From positions 62,001-126,000 of the forward strand of contig NZ_JBGFSM010000005.1 of NCBI RefSeq assembly GCF_041679265.1: a DNA stretch of 64,000 nt, given 5' to 3'. The DNA comes from Autumnicola sp041679265 (GTDB lineage Bacteria; Bacteroidota; Bacteroidia; Flavobacteriales; Flavobacteriaceae). Shown here piece after piece: positions 17,884 through 26,023 of the stretch. The notes beneath the pieces were generated by a model that saw only the letters and a program-made list of their open reading frames with translations, was not told the origin of the DNA and did no database searches. Numbering within the stretch: the first letter of the stretch is position 1; each line of letters opens with the position of its first letter. The position numbers and the translations under genes are program-made.

Positions 17884-19173
17884 ATGTCAATTACTGCTAA
17901 CGATCCGGGGAGGAAAACCTGGCTTGATATTCCTGAGGACACCGATTTTCCTATACAGAATATCCCTTTTGGCGTTTTTTTAACAAGGGATGACATTATC
18001 ACCATCGGGACCAGAATAGGAGATTATGCCATAGACCTGGGCGCACTGCACCAATTGGGCTATTTTGAAGGAATTCCCCTTACTGATGATATATTTTTAC
18101 AAGACACTTTAAATGACTTTATCTCTGACGGTAAAAAGACCTGGAGACTGGTTAGAAATCGTATTGCCGATATTTTTGATGAAAAAAATCCTGCTTTAAG
18201 AGAAAATAAAGATCACCGCTCCACCGTACTTTTCACCTTAGATGAAATAGAAATGCAAATGCCTGTTCAGGTTGGGGATTATACCGATTTTTATTCCAGC
18301 AAAGAACATGCTACTAACGTGGGCACTATGTTTCGCGATCCCGACAATGCGCTTTTGCCAAACTGGCTGCACATCCCCGTTGGATATCATGGCAGGAGCT
18401 CTTCCATTATTCCCAGCGGGATTCCGGTACACCGTCCTAAAGGGCAAACCATGCCGGCTGGTGCCGATGCCCCTGTTTTTGGTCCTTCAGAAAAAGTTGA
18501 TTTTGAACTGGAAATGGCATTTATCACGACAGATGCAAACCCCCTTGGGGAACCTATACCGGTAGACGAAGCGGAGGAGTATATCTTTGGGATGGTTGTT
18601 TTTAATGACTGGAGCGCCCGGGATATTCAAAAATGGGAATATGTACCCCTGGGACCATTCCTGGCCAAGAATTTTGCATCTTCTATTTCGCCATGGATTG
18701 TAACCATGGATGCATTGGAGCCTTTTAGAACAGAAAGCCCTAAGCCCGAAAAGGAATTGCTGCCTTATCTTCAATATAAAGGGAAAAAGAGCTTTGATAT
18801 TAATCTTGAAGTGGCCCTGCAGCCGGAAGGCAGTGAAGAAACCACTATTACCAAATCTAATTTTAAGTACCTTTACTGGAACATGAGTCAGCAACTGGCC
18901 CACCACACTGTAAACGGCTGCCCTGTAAATTCGGGAGACATGATGGCCTCCGGGACAATCTCCGGGCCAAATAAAGAATCTTATGGTTCTATGCTGGAAC
19001 TTACCTGGAGCGGCAAAGAACCCGTTAAACTGAAGGACGGTAGCGAACGGAAATTTATTGAAGATAACGATACTGTGATTATGCGCGGTTATTGCCAAAG
19101 CAAAGGCAGAAGGATTGGATTTGGTGAAATACGCACCAAGCTTCTCCCTGTATTTAAGCACAAAAAGAAATAG
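17884..19173 (+). CDS. fahA: Fumarylacetoacetase
   Basis: A 429-residue fumarylacetoacetate hydrolase, the last step of tyrosine/phenylalanine catabolism, giving fumarate and acetoacetate. The N-terminus SITANDPGRKTWLDIP is typical of the family. The metal- and substrate-binding parts are readable: DYTDFYSSKEHATNVG, PVGYHGRSSSI, VDFELEMAFI, FNDWSARDIQKWEYVPLGPF and NSGDMMASGTISGP. No other tyrosine-degradation gene is adjacent. The start is set at ATG 17884, because upstream codons lie in the promoter. Confidence 0.95.
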   Translation: MSITANDPGRKTWLDIPEDTDFPIQNIPFGVFLTRDDIITIGTRIGDYAIDLGALHQLGYFEGIPLTDDIFLQDTLNDFISDGKKTWRLVRNRIADIFDEKNPALRENKDHRSTVLFTLDEIEMQMPVQVGDYTDFYSSKEHATNVGTMFRDPDNALLPNWLHIPVGYHGRSSSIIPSGIPVHRPKGQTMPAGADAPVFGPSEKVDFELEMAFITTDANPLGEPIPVDEAEEYIFGMVVFNDWSARDIQKWEYVPLGPFLAKNFASSISPWIVTMDALEPFRTESPKPEKELLPYLQYKGKKSFDINLEVALQPEGSEETTITKSNFKYLYWNMSQQLAHHTVNGCPVNSGDMMASGTISGPNKESYGSMLELTWSGKEPVKLKDGSERKFIEDNDTVIMRGYCQSKGRRIGFGEIRTKLLPVFKHKKK

Positions 19174-19200
19174 AAAGCAGTATTTTTTCCGGCTTACAAA

Positions 19201-19224
19201 AAAAGCTGCCATCCGGCAGCTTTT
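19201..19224. terminator. Bidirectional terminator after fahA
   Basis: AAAAGCTGCC (19201-19210), ATCC loop, GGCAGCTTTT (19215-19224): a perfect 10-bp stem between two convergent genes. Confidence 0.85.
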
Positions 19225-19234
19225 ATATTATAAA

Positions 19235-19453
19235 TTATTCTTTTCCTTCGCGCTTTACATCCTTAAAATCAAGATCGCTTTCTCTTTGAGACTTCACTTT
19301 ATCAGATTCGCCATTTCGTACAATTTCCTGGTCTTCTTTTTTCTGGGTCGCATCCTGAAATTCTTCTTTAGAGCGGTCTTTATCAGCATTTCGGATAGCT
19401 TCCCATCTTTTTTCAAGTTCCTTAATATCAATTTCCTTGTCCATGTTTTCCAT
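19235..19453 (-). CDS. Small highly charged hypothetical protein
   Basis: A 72-residue protein, almost entirely K, E, D, R, Q and S, with no hydrophobic segment, probably helical or disordered. I do not recognise the family. Support comes from its own terminator 10 bp downstream and a full open frame in a short convergent slot. Two ATGs are possible (19453 and 19444). It sits next to ytxJ and clpB, so a stress-related role is possible, but that is only from context. Confidence 0.55.
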   Translation of the reverse strand: MENMDKEIDIKELEKRWEAIRNADKDRSKEEFQDATQKKEDQEIVRNGESDKVKSQRESDLDFKDVKREGKE

Positions 19454-19542
19454 TTAAATTACGGTATGAAAATACGAATCATCAGATATTTAAGCGCTTA
19501 GATTAATAGTTTTTAACAATAAATACTAAAGCTTTGAAAAGA

Positions 19543-19941
19543 TTAATTCCCGGCAGCACCCAGTGATTCGGCTTGTATATCCTGATGAGAGGAATGATGA
19601 ACTACTTCCCCATTAGATAAAATTAGTAATTGCGGACTTTCATGTTGCACTTTAAAACGGGATGTGATTTCATTGGAAACATCCCGGTGATTCAACAAAT
19701 CCAGAAAATACAGCTTTACATTCCTATATTCTTCTTTATAATCGTTTTCAAACTGCTTTAGAACCATTCGGCTAATTCCACACCTTGTAGAGTGCTTCAG
19801 GATAGCTACCGGTTGTTTTTCAGATTCCGCTTCAATTTCGTCCAGCTGGCTTAAAGAAGTTAATTCATTCCATGGAACGCGCTTTATTTCTTCCTTAGCC
19901 ACGTCGCGCTCACTCTTAAACATTTTATCAAATAATCCCAT
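19543..19941 (-). CDS. ytxJ: Bacillithiol-system redox protein YtxJ
   Basis: A 132-residue thioredoxin-fold protein of the YtxJ (monothiol bacilliredoxin) family. The active site is KHSTRCGIS with one Cys instead of the CXXC of thioredoxins. The segment VKLYFLDLLNHRDVSNEI and the cis-Pro region VQHESPQLLIL are family features. It implies use of bacillithiol, known in several flavobacteria; the bsh biosynthesis genes are not in the window. The protein ends GAAGN, and the stop is unambiguous. Confidence 0.88.
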   Translation of the reverse strand: MGLFDKMFKSERDVAKEEIKRVPWNELTSLSQLDEIEAESEKQPVAILKHSTRCGISRMVLKQFENDYKEEYRNVKLYFLDLLNHRDVSNEITSRFKVQHESPQLLILSNGEVVHHSSHQDIQAESLGAAGN

Positions 19942-20022
19942 AGTATCTCTTTTCCGTAAAAATAAATCTTAATAACTTTAATAGCATATTAATAAAGCAT
20001 TTTTTAATAAACTTAACAATAA

Positions 20023-20080
20023 TGCCATTTTGTCGCTAAATTTCAATGATCAACAAGACAAAATGTCGTTTTAATTGAAG
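20023..20080 (+). promoter_or_regulatory. clpB upstream control region, candidate heat-shock motif
   Basis: TGCCATTTTGTCG (20023-20035) is followed 21 nt later by GACAAAATGTCG (20057-20068). CATTTTGTC and GACAAAATG form a perfect 9-bp inverted repeat. TGTCGTTTTAATTGAAG (20064-20080) closely matches a sequence upstream of hsp20 (52903-52920, minus strand). Initiation near 20100 would suit the ATG at 20120. It does not resemble CIRCE (TTAGCACTC-N9-GAGTGCTAA). Confidence 0.5.
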
Positions 20081-20119
20081 GGCATATTAATTGCTTCTTC
20101 TGAAGAAAAAACAGCAAAA

Positions 20120-22726
20120 ATGAACTTTAATAACTTTACCATAAAATCCCAGGAGGCCATCCAGCAGGCACAACAACTTGCACAGGAAATGGGCCATCAG
20201 CAGATTGAAAATGAGCACATTTTTAAAGCCATCACTAAGGTAGACGAGAATGTAGCCCCTTTCCTGCTGAAAAAACTGAACATAAACGTAAGCCTGTTTA
20301 ACCAAATTCTGGATAATACCCTTCAAAGTTTTCCAAAAGTAAGCGGGGGTGATATCATGCTTTCGAGGGAAGCAGGCAAAACGGTAAATGAGGCGATAAG
20401 TATCGCAAATAAGATGAATGATGAGTATGTTTCTATAGAACATCTTATCCTTGCCATATTTAAATCTTCAAGTAAAGTCGCACAGATTTTAAAAGATCAG
20501 GGCGCTACAGAAAAAGGATTAAAGGCAGCTATTGAAGAACTTCGAAAAGGAGACCGAGTGACCTCTCAAAGCGCAGAAGAAACTTACAATTCCCTTGATA
20601 AATATGCCAATAACCTCAATAAACTTGCAGAAGAAGGTAAGCTGGACCCGGTTATTGGCCGGGATGAAGAAATTAGAAGAATCCTTCAAATTCTATCCCG
20701 AAGAACTAAAAACAACCCCATGCTGGTTGGAGAACCTGGAACCGGTAAAACCGCTATTGCAGAAGGCCTGGCCCACCGCATTGTAGACGGTGATGTTCCC
20801 GAAAATCTTAAAGATAAAAGAATCTATTCCCTGGATATGGGTGCACTTATTGCAGGTGCCAAATATAAAGGAGAGTTTGAGGAACGCCTTAAAGCAGTAA
20901 TTAAGGAAGTAACCGGAAGTGACGGCAATATTATCTTGTTTATTGACGAAATTCATACACTTGTAGGGGCAGGTGGTGGCCAGGGCGCTATGGATGCGGC
21001 CAATATTTTAAAACCTGCCCTTGCCCGCGGGGAACTGCGTGCAATTGGCGCCACTACTTTAGATGAATACCAGAAATATTTTGAAAAAGATAAAGCTCTT
21101 GAAAGACGTTTTCAAAAAATTACCGTGGAAGAGCCAGATATAGAAAGTGCTATCTCCATTCTTAGAGGAATTAAGGAGAAGTATGAAACCCACCATAAGG
21201 TAAGAATTAAAGATGAAGCCATTATTGCAGCCGTAGAGCTTTCCCAGCGCTACATCACCAACAGGTTTTTGCCAGATAAAGCCATAGACCTTATGGACGA
21301 GGCCGCTTCAAAACTCAGGATGGAAATTAATTCCAAGCCCGAGGAACTCGATGTACTGGACAGGAGGATTATGCAGCTGGAAATTGAAATTGAAGCGATT
21401 AAGCGTGAAAAAGATGAGTCTAAATTGAAAATATTGCGCTCTGATTTGGCAAACCTGAAAGAAGAACGAAATGAATTGAACGCCCAGTGGAAAAATGAAA
21501 AGGAACTGGTAGACAATATTCAGAATACAAAATCTGATATTGAAAATTTCAGGCTTGAAGCTGAAAGGGCTGAACGGGAAGGAGATTATGGAAAAGTTGC
21601 TGAAATCCGCTACGGAAAAATTAAGGAAGCCCAGGAAAAACTGGAAAAACTTCAGCAACAGGTAGCTGAAAGGCAGGATGGAAAATCCCTTATCCAGGAA
21701 GAAGTCACCAATGACGATATTGCGGAAGTAGTTGCAAAATGGACTGGTATTCCTGTTACTAAAATGCTGCAAAGCGAACGTGAGAAATTACTAAAACTGG
21801 AAGACGAACTTCACAGAAGAGTTGTTGGACAGGAAGAAGCCATCCAGGCGGTAAGCGATGCGGTAAGAAGAAGCCGTGCCGGGTTACAGGACCAAAACAG
21901 GCCTATTGGCTCCTTTCTTTTCCTGGGAACTACAGGTGTTGGTAAAACAGAACTTGCCAAAGCACTGGCAGAATATCTATTTGATGATGAATCTGCCATG
22001 ACCAGGATAGACATGAGCGAATACCAGGAAAGGCATTCTGTAAGTCGGCTGGTAGGTGCGCCTCCGGGATATATTGGTTATGATGAAGGTGGCCAGCTAA
22101 CCGAAGCAGTGCGCAGGAAACCTTACTCTGTAGTCCTACTTGATGAGATTGAGAAAGCTCATCCCGATACCTTTAATATATTGCTTCAGGTACTGGATGA
22201 AGGAAGGCTTACAGATAATAAAGGCCGCTTAGCAGATTTCAAGAACACCATTATCATCATGACTTCCAATATGGGTAGCCACATTATTCAGGAGAAATTT
22301 GAAACCGTTAAAGATCCGGACACTGCAATGGAGGCCGCAAAGACCGAAGTGCTTGGCTTATTAAAGCAAAGTGTAAGGCCTGAATTTATAAACCGGATTG
22401 ATGATATTGTGATGTTTACGCCACTTACCCAAAAGGATATCCGAAAAATCGTGGACTTCCAGCTGCGAGGTGTTAAGAAAATGCTGGCCAAGCAAAATAT
22501 TGTGCTGGACGCGACAGATGAAGCCATTAAATTCCTGGCGAAGCGTGGGTTTGATCCTCAGTTTGGAGCAAGGCCGGTAAAACGCGTAGTACAGCGTGAG
22601 GTTTTGAATAAATTGTCCAAAGAAATCCTTGCAGGAAAAGTACATACCGATAGTATTATTTTACTTGACGAATTTGATGACAACCTTGTTTTTCGAAACC
22701 AGGAACATTTAGCAGAAAGCAATTAA
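20120..22726 (+). CDS. clpB: ATP-dependent disaggregase chaperone ClpB
   Basis: An 868-residue Hsp100 chaperone that threads aggregated protein in cooperation with DnaK. The Clp N-domain repeats come first (NFTIKSQEAIQQAQQLAQEMG). AAA-1 follows, with GEPGTGKTA and the pore loop GAKYKGEFEERL. A coiled-coil M domain, absent from ClpA and ClpC, spans about residues 400-520. AAA-2 has GTTGVGKTE, GAPPGYIGYDEGG and the C-terminal D2 small domain. The start is ATG 20120 (MNFNNFTIKS); the frame is open upstream from a TTG, but that extension covers the regulatory region. A strong hairpin follows the stop. Confidence 0.96.
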   Translation: MNFNNFTIKSQEAIQQAQQLAQEMGHQQIENEHIFKAITKVDENVAPFLLKKLNINVSLFNQILDNTLQSFPKVSGGDIMLSREAGKTVNEAISIANKMNDEYVSIEHLILAIFKSSSKVAQILKDQGATEKGLKAAIEELRKGDRVTSQSAEETYNSLDKYANNLNKLAEEGKLDPVIGRDEEIRRILQILSRRTKNNPMLVGEPGTGKTAIAEGLAHRIVDGDVPENLKDKRIYSLDMGALIAGAKYKGEFEERLKAVIKEVTGSDGNIILFIDEIHTLVGAGGGQGAMDAANILKPALARGELRAIGATTLDEYQKYFEKDKALERRFQKITVEEPDIESAISILRGIKEKYETHHKVRIKDEAIIAAVELSQRYITNRFLPDKAIDLMDEAASKLRMEINSKPEELDVLDRRIMQLEIEIEAIKREKDESKLKILRSDLANLKEERNELNAQWKNEKELVDNIQNTKSDIENFRLEAERAEREGDYGKVAEIRYGKIKEAQEKLEKLQQQVAERQDGKSLIQEEVTNDDIAEVVAKWTGIPVTKMLQSEREKLLKLEDELHRRVVGQEEAIQAVSDAVRRSRAGLQDQNRPIGSFLFLGTTGVGKTELAKALAEYLFDDESAMTRIDMSEYQERHSVSRLVGAPPGYIGYDEGGQLTEAVRRKPYSVVLLDEIEKAHPDTFNILLQVLDEGRLTDNKGRLADFKNTIIIMTSNMGSHIIQEKFETVKDPDTAMEAAKTEVLGLLKQSVRPEFINRIDDIVMFTPLTQKDIRKIVDFQLRGVKKMLAKQNIVLDATDEAIKFLAKRGFDPQFGARPVKRVVQREVLNKLSKEILAGKVHTDSIILLDEFDDNLVFRNQEHLAESN

Positions 22727-22741
22727 GCTTTCTGAACACAA

Positions 22742-22772
22742 AAAAAGCCGGCTGAAAATCAGCCGGCTTTTT
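22742..22772. terminator. Strong bidirectional terminator after clpB
   Basis: AAAAAGCCGGCTGA (22742-22755), AAA loop, TCAGCCGGCTTTTT (22759-22772): a perfect 14-bp stem between convergent clpB and the PRC-barrel gene. Confidence 0.93.
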
Positions 22773-22808
22773 ACTTAGTATCTTACCTGAATTTTAAGAT
22801 TCCGGTTG

Positions 22809-23312
22809 TTATCCCCGTCTATCATATTCCCTGCGGTCGTACAGCGTTTCGTCTTCAGGATATTCAACTTCTTCGTCCCTGTTATAGGAATCAAGAACCA
22901 TAATTTCATATCCCCTGTCTACCGTTCTTCCACGTTCCATCCGCTTGGTTTCTGCAAAAGTCCGGTGGTCAATCTCATTTGTGCTTACAATTTTTTTGTC
23001 CTCGTTCAGGCTTACCAGCCCAATGGGAATAATAAGATGGTTTTCACCTTCTTTGTTTATAAATTCATGAACTCCACTTTCGGCTTTGCCGGAGTATGGG
23101 TCATGATTAGCTTCTATAATTGAGGAATCCACTTCTACATCAAGATATACAACCCTTTCTGCCTGCTTGTTTACCAGCAGGTTATCTACCTTGCCTACCA
23201 CGCGATCTTCTTTGTCGTGAACCTTCCAGCCACGAACATCTGGATCATGGCTTTTAACTTTATAATCTGAAAGTTCGTTTAAATAGAATAAATGTTTTTT
23301 ATCGTTTTTCAT
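22809..23312 (-). CDS. PRC-barrel domain protein
   Basis: A 167-residue soluble protein. The first half reads as a PRC-barrel (DPDVRGWKVHDKEDRVVGKVDNLLVNKQAERVVYLDVEVD), a small beta-barrel found in RimM, photosynthetic reaction centre H and stress proteins. The second half, LIIPIGLVSLNEDKKIVSTNEID, may be a second barrel. The tail is acidic and Arg/Tyr-rich (EYPEDETLYDRREYDRRG). Together with the neighbouring membrane-anchored and CsbD genes it resembles the general-stress clusters of flavobacteria. The molecular role is unknown. Confidence 0.8.
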   Translation of the reverse strand: MKNDKKHLFYLNELSDYKVKSHDPDVRGWKVHDKEDRVVGKVDNLLVNKQAERVVYLDVEVDSSIIEANHDPYSGKAESGVHEFINKEGENHLIIPIGLVSLNEDKKIVSTNEIDHRTFAETKRMERGRTVDRGYEIMVLDSYNRDEEVEYPEDETLYDRREYDRRG

Positions 23313-23415
23313 AATTTGTTTAATTCATTGAGGTTAATAATTGTTCTGCCTTATCAAAAAAGCCTTTTACTGCATCTTTTTGATTAAGCGTTTCCTGTCC
23401 CGGCTGAACCTCTCC

Positions 23416-23916
23416 TTAAGCGGTTTCCACTTCAGTATACTCATCCTGAAGGTCAGGAAATTCTTCAGTTTGAATGGTGTGCATTGCCCTTACAATAATT
23501 TCACCCGAATTTTTGATTTTATCGGCATGGGTCAATTCAGAAGCATCTTCAGTAATATCTTCAGCTTTTGACCTTGCTTCAGCAATATCCGCATCCACAT
23601 TTACATTAGCACTATCTGCGGTAGCCTCAACAGCTGAAATCAGTTTAAGCAGCGCACCATTAGTGTATTCATGATCCATTCCCATATCTGGGTTATCAAT
23701 ATAATTGCTGTATTCTTCAACAGCAGCCATATTGCCCATATTTGTATTTTCCGCAGGCTCCTCTTCTATTACCTGTTCTGTGGTAACTTCTTCTATTTCC
23801 TCCGGTTCGTCATCATCTGCGAATACCAGGAAATACAGAATTGCCGCAATAATGAGTACTGCAAGCAAAATCCAAGGCCATACCGGCTTCTTTTTTTCAA
23901 TTTCAATTTCTGCCAT
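23416..23916 (-). CDS. Membrane-anchored acidic hypothetical protein
   Basis: A 166-residue protein with a basic start (MAEIEIEKKKPVW), one N-terminal membrane helix (WILLAVLIIAAILYFLVF), an acidic linker (DDDEPEEIEEVTTEQVIEEE), and a helical domain rich in Ala and Glu near the C-terminus (ADSANVNVDADIAEARSKAEDITED). I do not recognise a named family. The start at 23916 is chosen because the 16 upstream codons are A-rich leader-like sequence (FNKNTNQLKQ). It lies in the minus-strand stress block between the PRC-barrel and CsbD genes. Confidence 0.7.
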   Translation of the reverse strand: MAEIEIEKKKPVWPWILLAVLIIAAILYFLVFADDDEPEEIEEVTTEQVIEEEPAENTNMGNMAAVEEYSNYIDNPDMGMDHEYTNGALLKLISAVEATADSANVNVDADIAEARSKAEDITEDASELTHADKIKNSGEIIVRAMHTIQTEEFPDLQDEYTEVETA

Positions 23917-23967
23917 AATAATTTGTTTTAATTGGTTGGTGTTTTTATTAAACTTAAAGACCAAAAA

Positions 23968-23992
23968 AAAGCTGCCTTAGATTAGCAGCTTT
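23968..23992 (-). terminator. Terminator of csbD
   Basis: On the minus strand AAAGCTGC (23992-23985), 9-nt loop, GCAGCTTT continuing into a T8 run, directly downstream of the CsbD gene. Confidence 0.75.
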
Positions 23993-24010
23993 CTTATAAT
24001 AAAAGTAAAA

Positions 24011-24196
24011 TCACAATTTATCGATTTCCTTTTTTAATTCTTCTTTACTTTTGCCGGTTTTTTCCTGTAGCCTTCCCAGCATTTCATCAAATTTTCCTTC
24101 GGAATAGGTGGTATCATCATCGGTAACATCACCATATTTTTGCTTGAATTTACCTTTTACCTGTTTCCATTTCCCTTCTAACTGATCATTATTCAT
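24011..24196 (-). CDS. CsbD family stress protein
   Basis: A 61-residue hydrophilic protein of the CsbD/YjbJ family: MNNDQLEGKWKQVKGKFKQK is the hallmark N-terminus, followed by the second half-repeat FDEMLGRLQEKTGKSKEELK. CsbD proteins are general-stress proteins of unknown mechanism. The gene has its own terminator. It is the outermost member of the clpB-side stress block. Confidence 0.9.
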   Translation of the reverse strand: MNNDQLEGKWKQVKGKFKQKYGDVTDDDTTYSEGKFDEMLGRLQEKTGKSKEELKKEIDKL

Positions 24197-24273
24197 CTTC
24201 TATACATTTATTGGTTTACAAGAGTAAAGGTACTTATATGTTAAAGCCGTCTCTCTCAAGGAAATGCCATTTT

Positions 24274-24286
24274 TGTCTTAAACATT
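24274..24286 (+). promoter_or_regulatory. Sequence resembling the clpB motif
   Basis: TGCCATTTTTGTC differs from the clpB TGCCATTTTGTC by one extra T and sits 26 bp before the ATG at 24313. TATTTTTA at 24299-24306 is one base off the -7 consensus. A chance match in AT-rich DNA is quite possible. Confidence 0.25.
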
Positions 24287-24312
24287 TGTTATTTTTACCC
24301 TTAAAAGCATTT

Positions 24313-25404
24313 ATGAAAAGAATTCTTCTTCCGGCCTTATGCCTTCTTTGCAGCTGTGCAACCACTAATAAAATCAACAAAAACATTGCTGAAGTAAATT
24401 TTCTGGATGATTTTGTACTACCTGAAAATGTTAGAACGGGAAACACAGAAGTTGGGGGGCTCTCCGGCATAGATTACGCTCAGGGCAAATATTTTATTAT
24501 CTGTGACCAGCCGGGAAATCCCAGATTTTATAAAGCCGAAATTCAGCTAAAGGAAAATAAAATAGATACCGTTACAATAGAAGAGGTAGTAAAAATAGAT
24601 CAATCTGCAGGCCTGGAAGATGCTTACCTGGATCTTGAATCTATACGTGCCATCCCGGAAGAAAACGCAGTTTTTGTAAGCAGTGAAGGCCAGATTGAAA
24701 AAAATAAAGATCCCGGCATTTATAAATTATCTGAAGATGGAAAATTCATAAAAAAATTCTCCCTTCCCGGTTATTTTTCAGCTTCAGGAGAACAAAAGCC
24801 GCGTAACAATGGCGTTTTTGAAGGTCTTGCTAAAAGTTATGATGGCAAGGGATACTGGACTTCCACAGAACTTCCGCTGGAAAAGGACGGCCCCAAGCCC
24901 AAATTGTTCCCCACAAAATCCCCTGTAAGGATCACCTTATTTGATTCCGAAGAAGAGAAGCCGGTCCGGCAATTTGCCTACAAACTAGACGGCATCTCTA
25001 AAATTCCTTTTCTTTACTTCGCTGTAAATGGAGTTACAGAAATCCTGGAGTATAAAAAAGACCAGTTTCTCGTCCTGGAAAGGGCTTATTCTTCTGGCCA
25101 TGGAACCAATGGCAATACGGTAAAGATTTTTTCAGCAAATGCCGCAAACGCTACAAATACGCTGGAGATGCAGCAGTTAAAAAACAAAGATTATCAACTT
25201 GCCGAAAAGAAATTGCTCTTTAATTTTAAATCTGTAAAAGATAAGTTGCAAGAAGGGATTATAGATAATATAGAGGGAATGACATTTGGGCCCACTCTTC
25301 CCAATGGGAATCAGTCACTTATTTTAATCTCTGATAATAACTTTAACAGTATGGGCAAACAAATCACTCAGCTTATACTTCTGGAGATAAAATTTCTGCA
25401 ATAA
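24313..25404 (+). CDS. Esterase-like phytase-family lipoprotein
   Basis: A 363-residue exported lipoprotein. The N-terminus MKRILLPALCLLCSCATT ends in a lipobox with Cys. The body matches the 'esterase-like activity of phytase' family, a beta-propeller: VGGLSGIDYAQGKYFIICD, DLESIRAIPEENAVFVSSEGQ, GVFEGLAKSYDGKGYWTSTE, FLVLERAYSSGHGTNGNT and NIEGMTFGPTLPNGNQSLILISD. Catalytic function in the family is poorly defined. The start at 24313 is chosen because the upstream codons do not form a signal peptide. It lies 67 bp before an exported histidine phosphatase on the same strand. Confidence 0.85.
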   Translation: MKRILLPALCLLCSCATTNKINKNIAEVNFLDDFVLPENVRTGNTEVGGLSGIDYAQGKYFIICDQPGNPRFYKAEIQLKENKIDTVTIEEVVKIDQSAGLEDAYLDLESIRAIPEENAVFVSSEGQIEKNKDPGIYKLSEDGKFIKKFSLPGYFSASGEQKPRNNGVFEGLAKSYDGKGYWTSTELPLEKDGPKPKLFPTKSPVRITLFDSEEEKPVRQFAYKLDGISKIPFLYFAVNGVTEILEYKKDQFLVLERAYSSGHGTNGNTVKIFSANAANATNTLEMQQLKNKDYQLAEKKLLFNFKSVKDKLQEGIIDNIEGMTFGPTLPNGNQSLILISDNNFNSMGKQITQLILLEIKFLQ

Positions 25405-25427
25405 AACCCTTACGCTGTAACAAAAAA

Positions 25428-25435
25428 TAAATTTG
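25428..25435 (+). promoter_or_regulatory. Putative -7 box of the histidine phosphatase gene
   Basis: TAAATTTG fits TANNTTTG and lies 36 bp upstream of the ATG at 25472. No clear -33 element was found. Confidence 0.3.
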
Positions 25436-25471
25436 AGTGACGAATGTGGTGTTATCTGAAATTTATTAAAC

Positions 25472-26017
25472 ATGAAAAACTTCTTTATTCTCAGCCTTTT
25501 GTTCTTTGCGAACTTTATGAATATGAATACTCCAGAGGAAGAAAATATTACTGCTGAAAAAGCACTGTCGCAATCTTTTCAAGGCACCACCTATTACCTT
25601 ATCAGGCATGCTGAAAAAGACCGAAGCAATTCTGCAAATAATGATCCATCATTAAATGAAGAAGGAAAAGCCAGAGCGCAAAAATGGGCTGAGGTATTTG
25701 CCGATGTACCTTTAGATGCCATCTACAGCACAGACTTTACCCGTACTAAACAAACTGCGAAAGACGTGGCGAAAAGTAAAAATATCGAAATTAAAACTTA
25801 CGACCACAATAATTTGTATGATGAAAACTTTCAGGAAGCCACCAAAGGAAAAAAGGTTTTGGTAGTGGGACACAGCAATACCACTCCTCAATTTGCCAAT
25901 GCTATCCTGCGCGAAAATAAATATGAAAATTTACCTGATGATGAAAACGGCGCTTTGTTTATAGTGAATATTGATCCCCAGGGAAACCGAACTTCACAGG
26001 TACTCTACATAAACTAA
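25472..26017 (+). CDS. Exported histidine phosphatase family protein (SixA/PGM-like)
   Basis: A 181-residue protein with an N-terminal signal (KNFFILSLLFFANFMN) and a compact histidine phosphatase domain. The phospho-accepting RHAEK motif is followed by LNEEGKARAQKWAEVF, IYSTDFTRTKQTA, and the second active-site His in LVVGHSNTTPQFANAIL. It is shorter than phosphoglycerate mutases and closest in style to SixA-like or broad phosphomonoesterase members. It converges on the next lipoprotein gene with a 6-bp gap and no recognisable terminator. Confidence 0.87.
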   Translation: MKNFFILSLLFFANFMNMNTPEEENITAEKALSQSFQGTTYYLIRHAEKDRSNSANNDPSLNEEGKARAQKWAEVFADVPLDAIYSTDFTRTKQTAKDVAKSKNIEIKTYDHNNLYDENFQEATKGKKVLVVGHSNTTPQFANAILRENKYENLPDDENGALFIVNIDPQGNRTSQVLYIN

Positions 26018-26023
26018 ATATCC

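Noticed and set aside
18487..19212. 241-aa open frame antisense to fahA
   Set aside because: Frame is a codon-pattern shadow of a clear fumarylacetoacetase and crosses its terminator; no family features.
20026..20065. CIRCE/HrcA operator upstream of clpB
   Set aside because: The inverted repeat CATTTTGTC/GACAAAATG does not match TTAGCACTC-N9-GAGTGCTAA in sequence or spacing.
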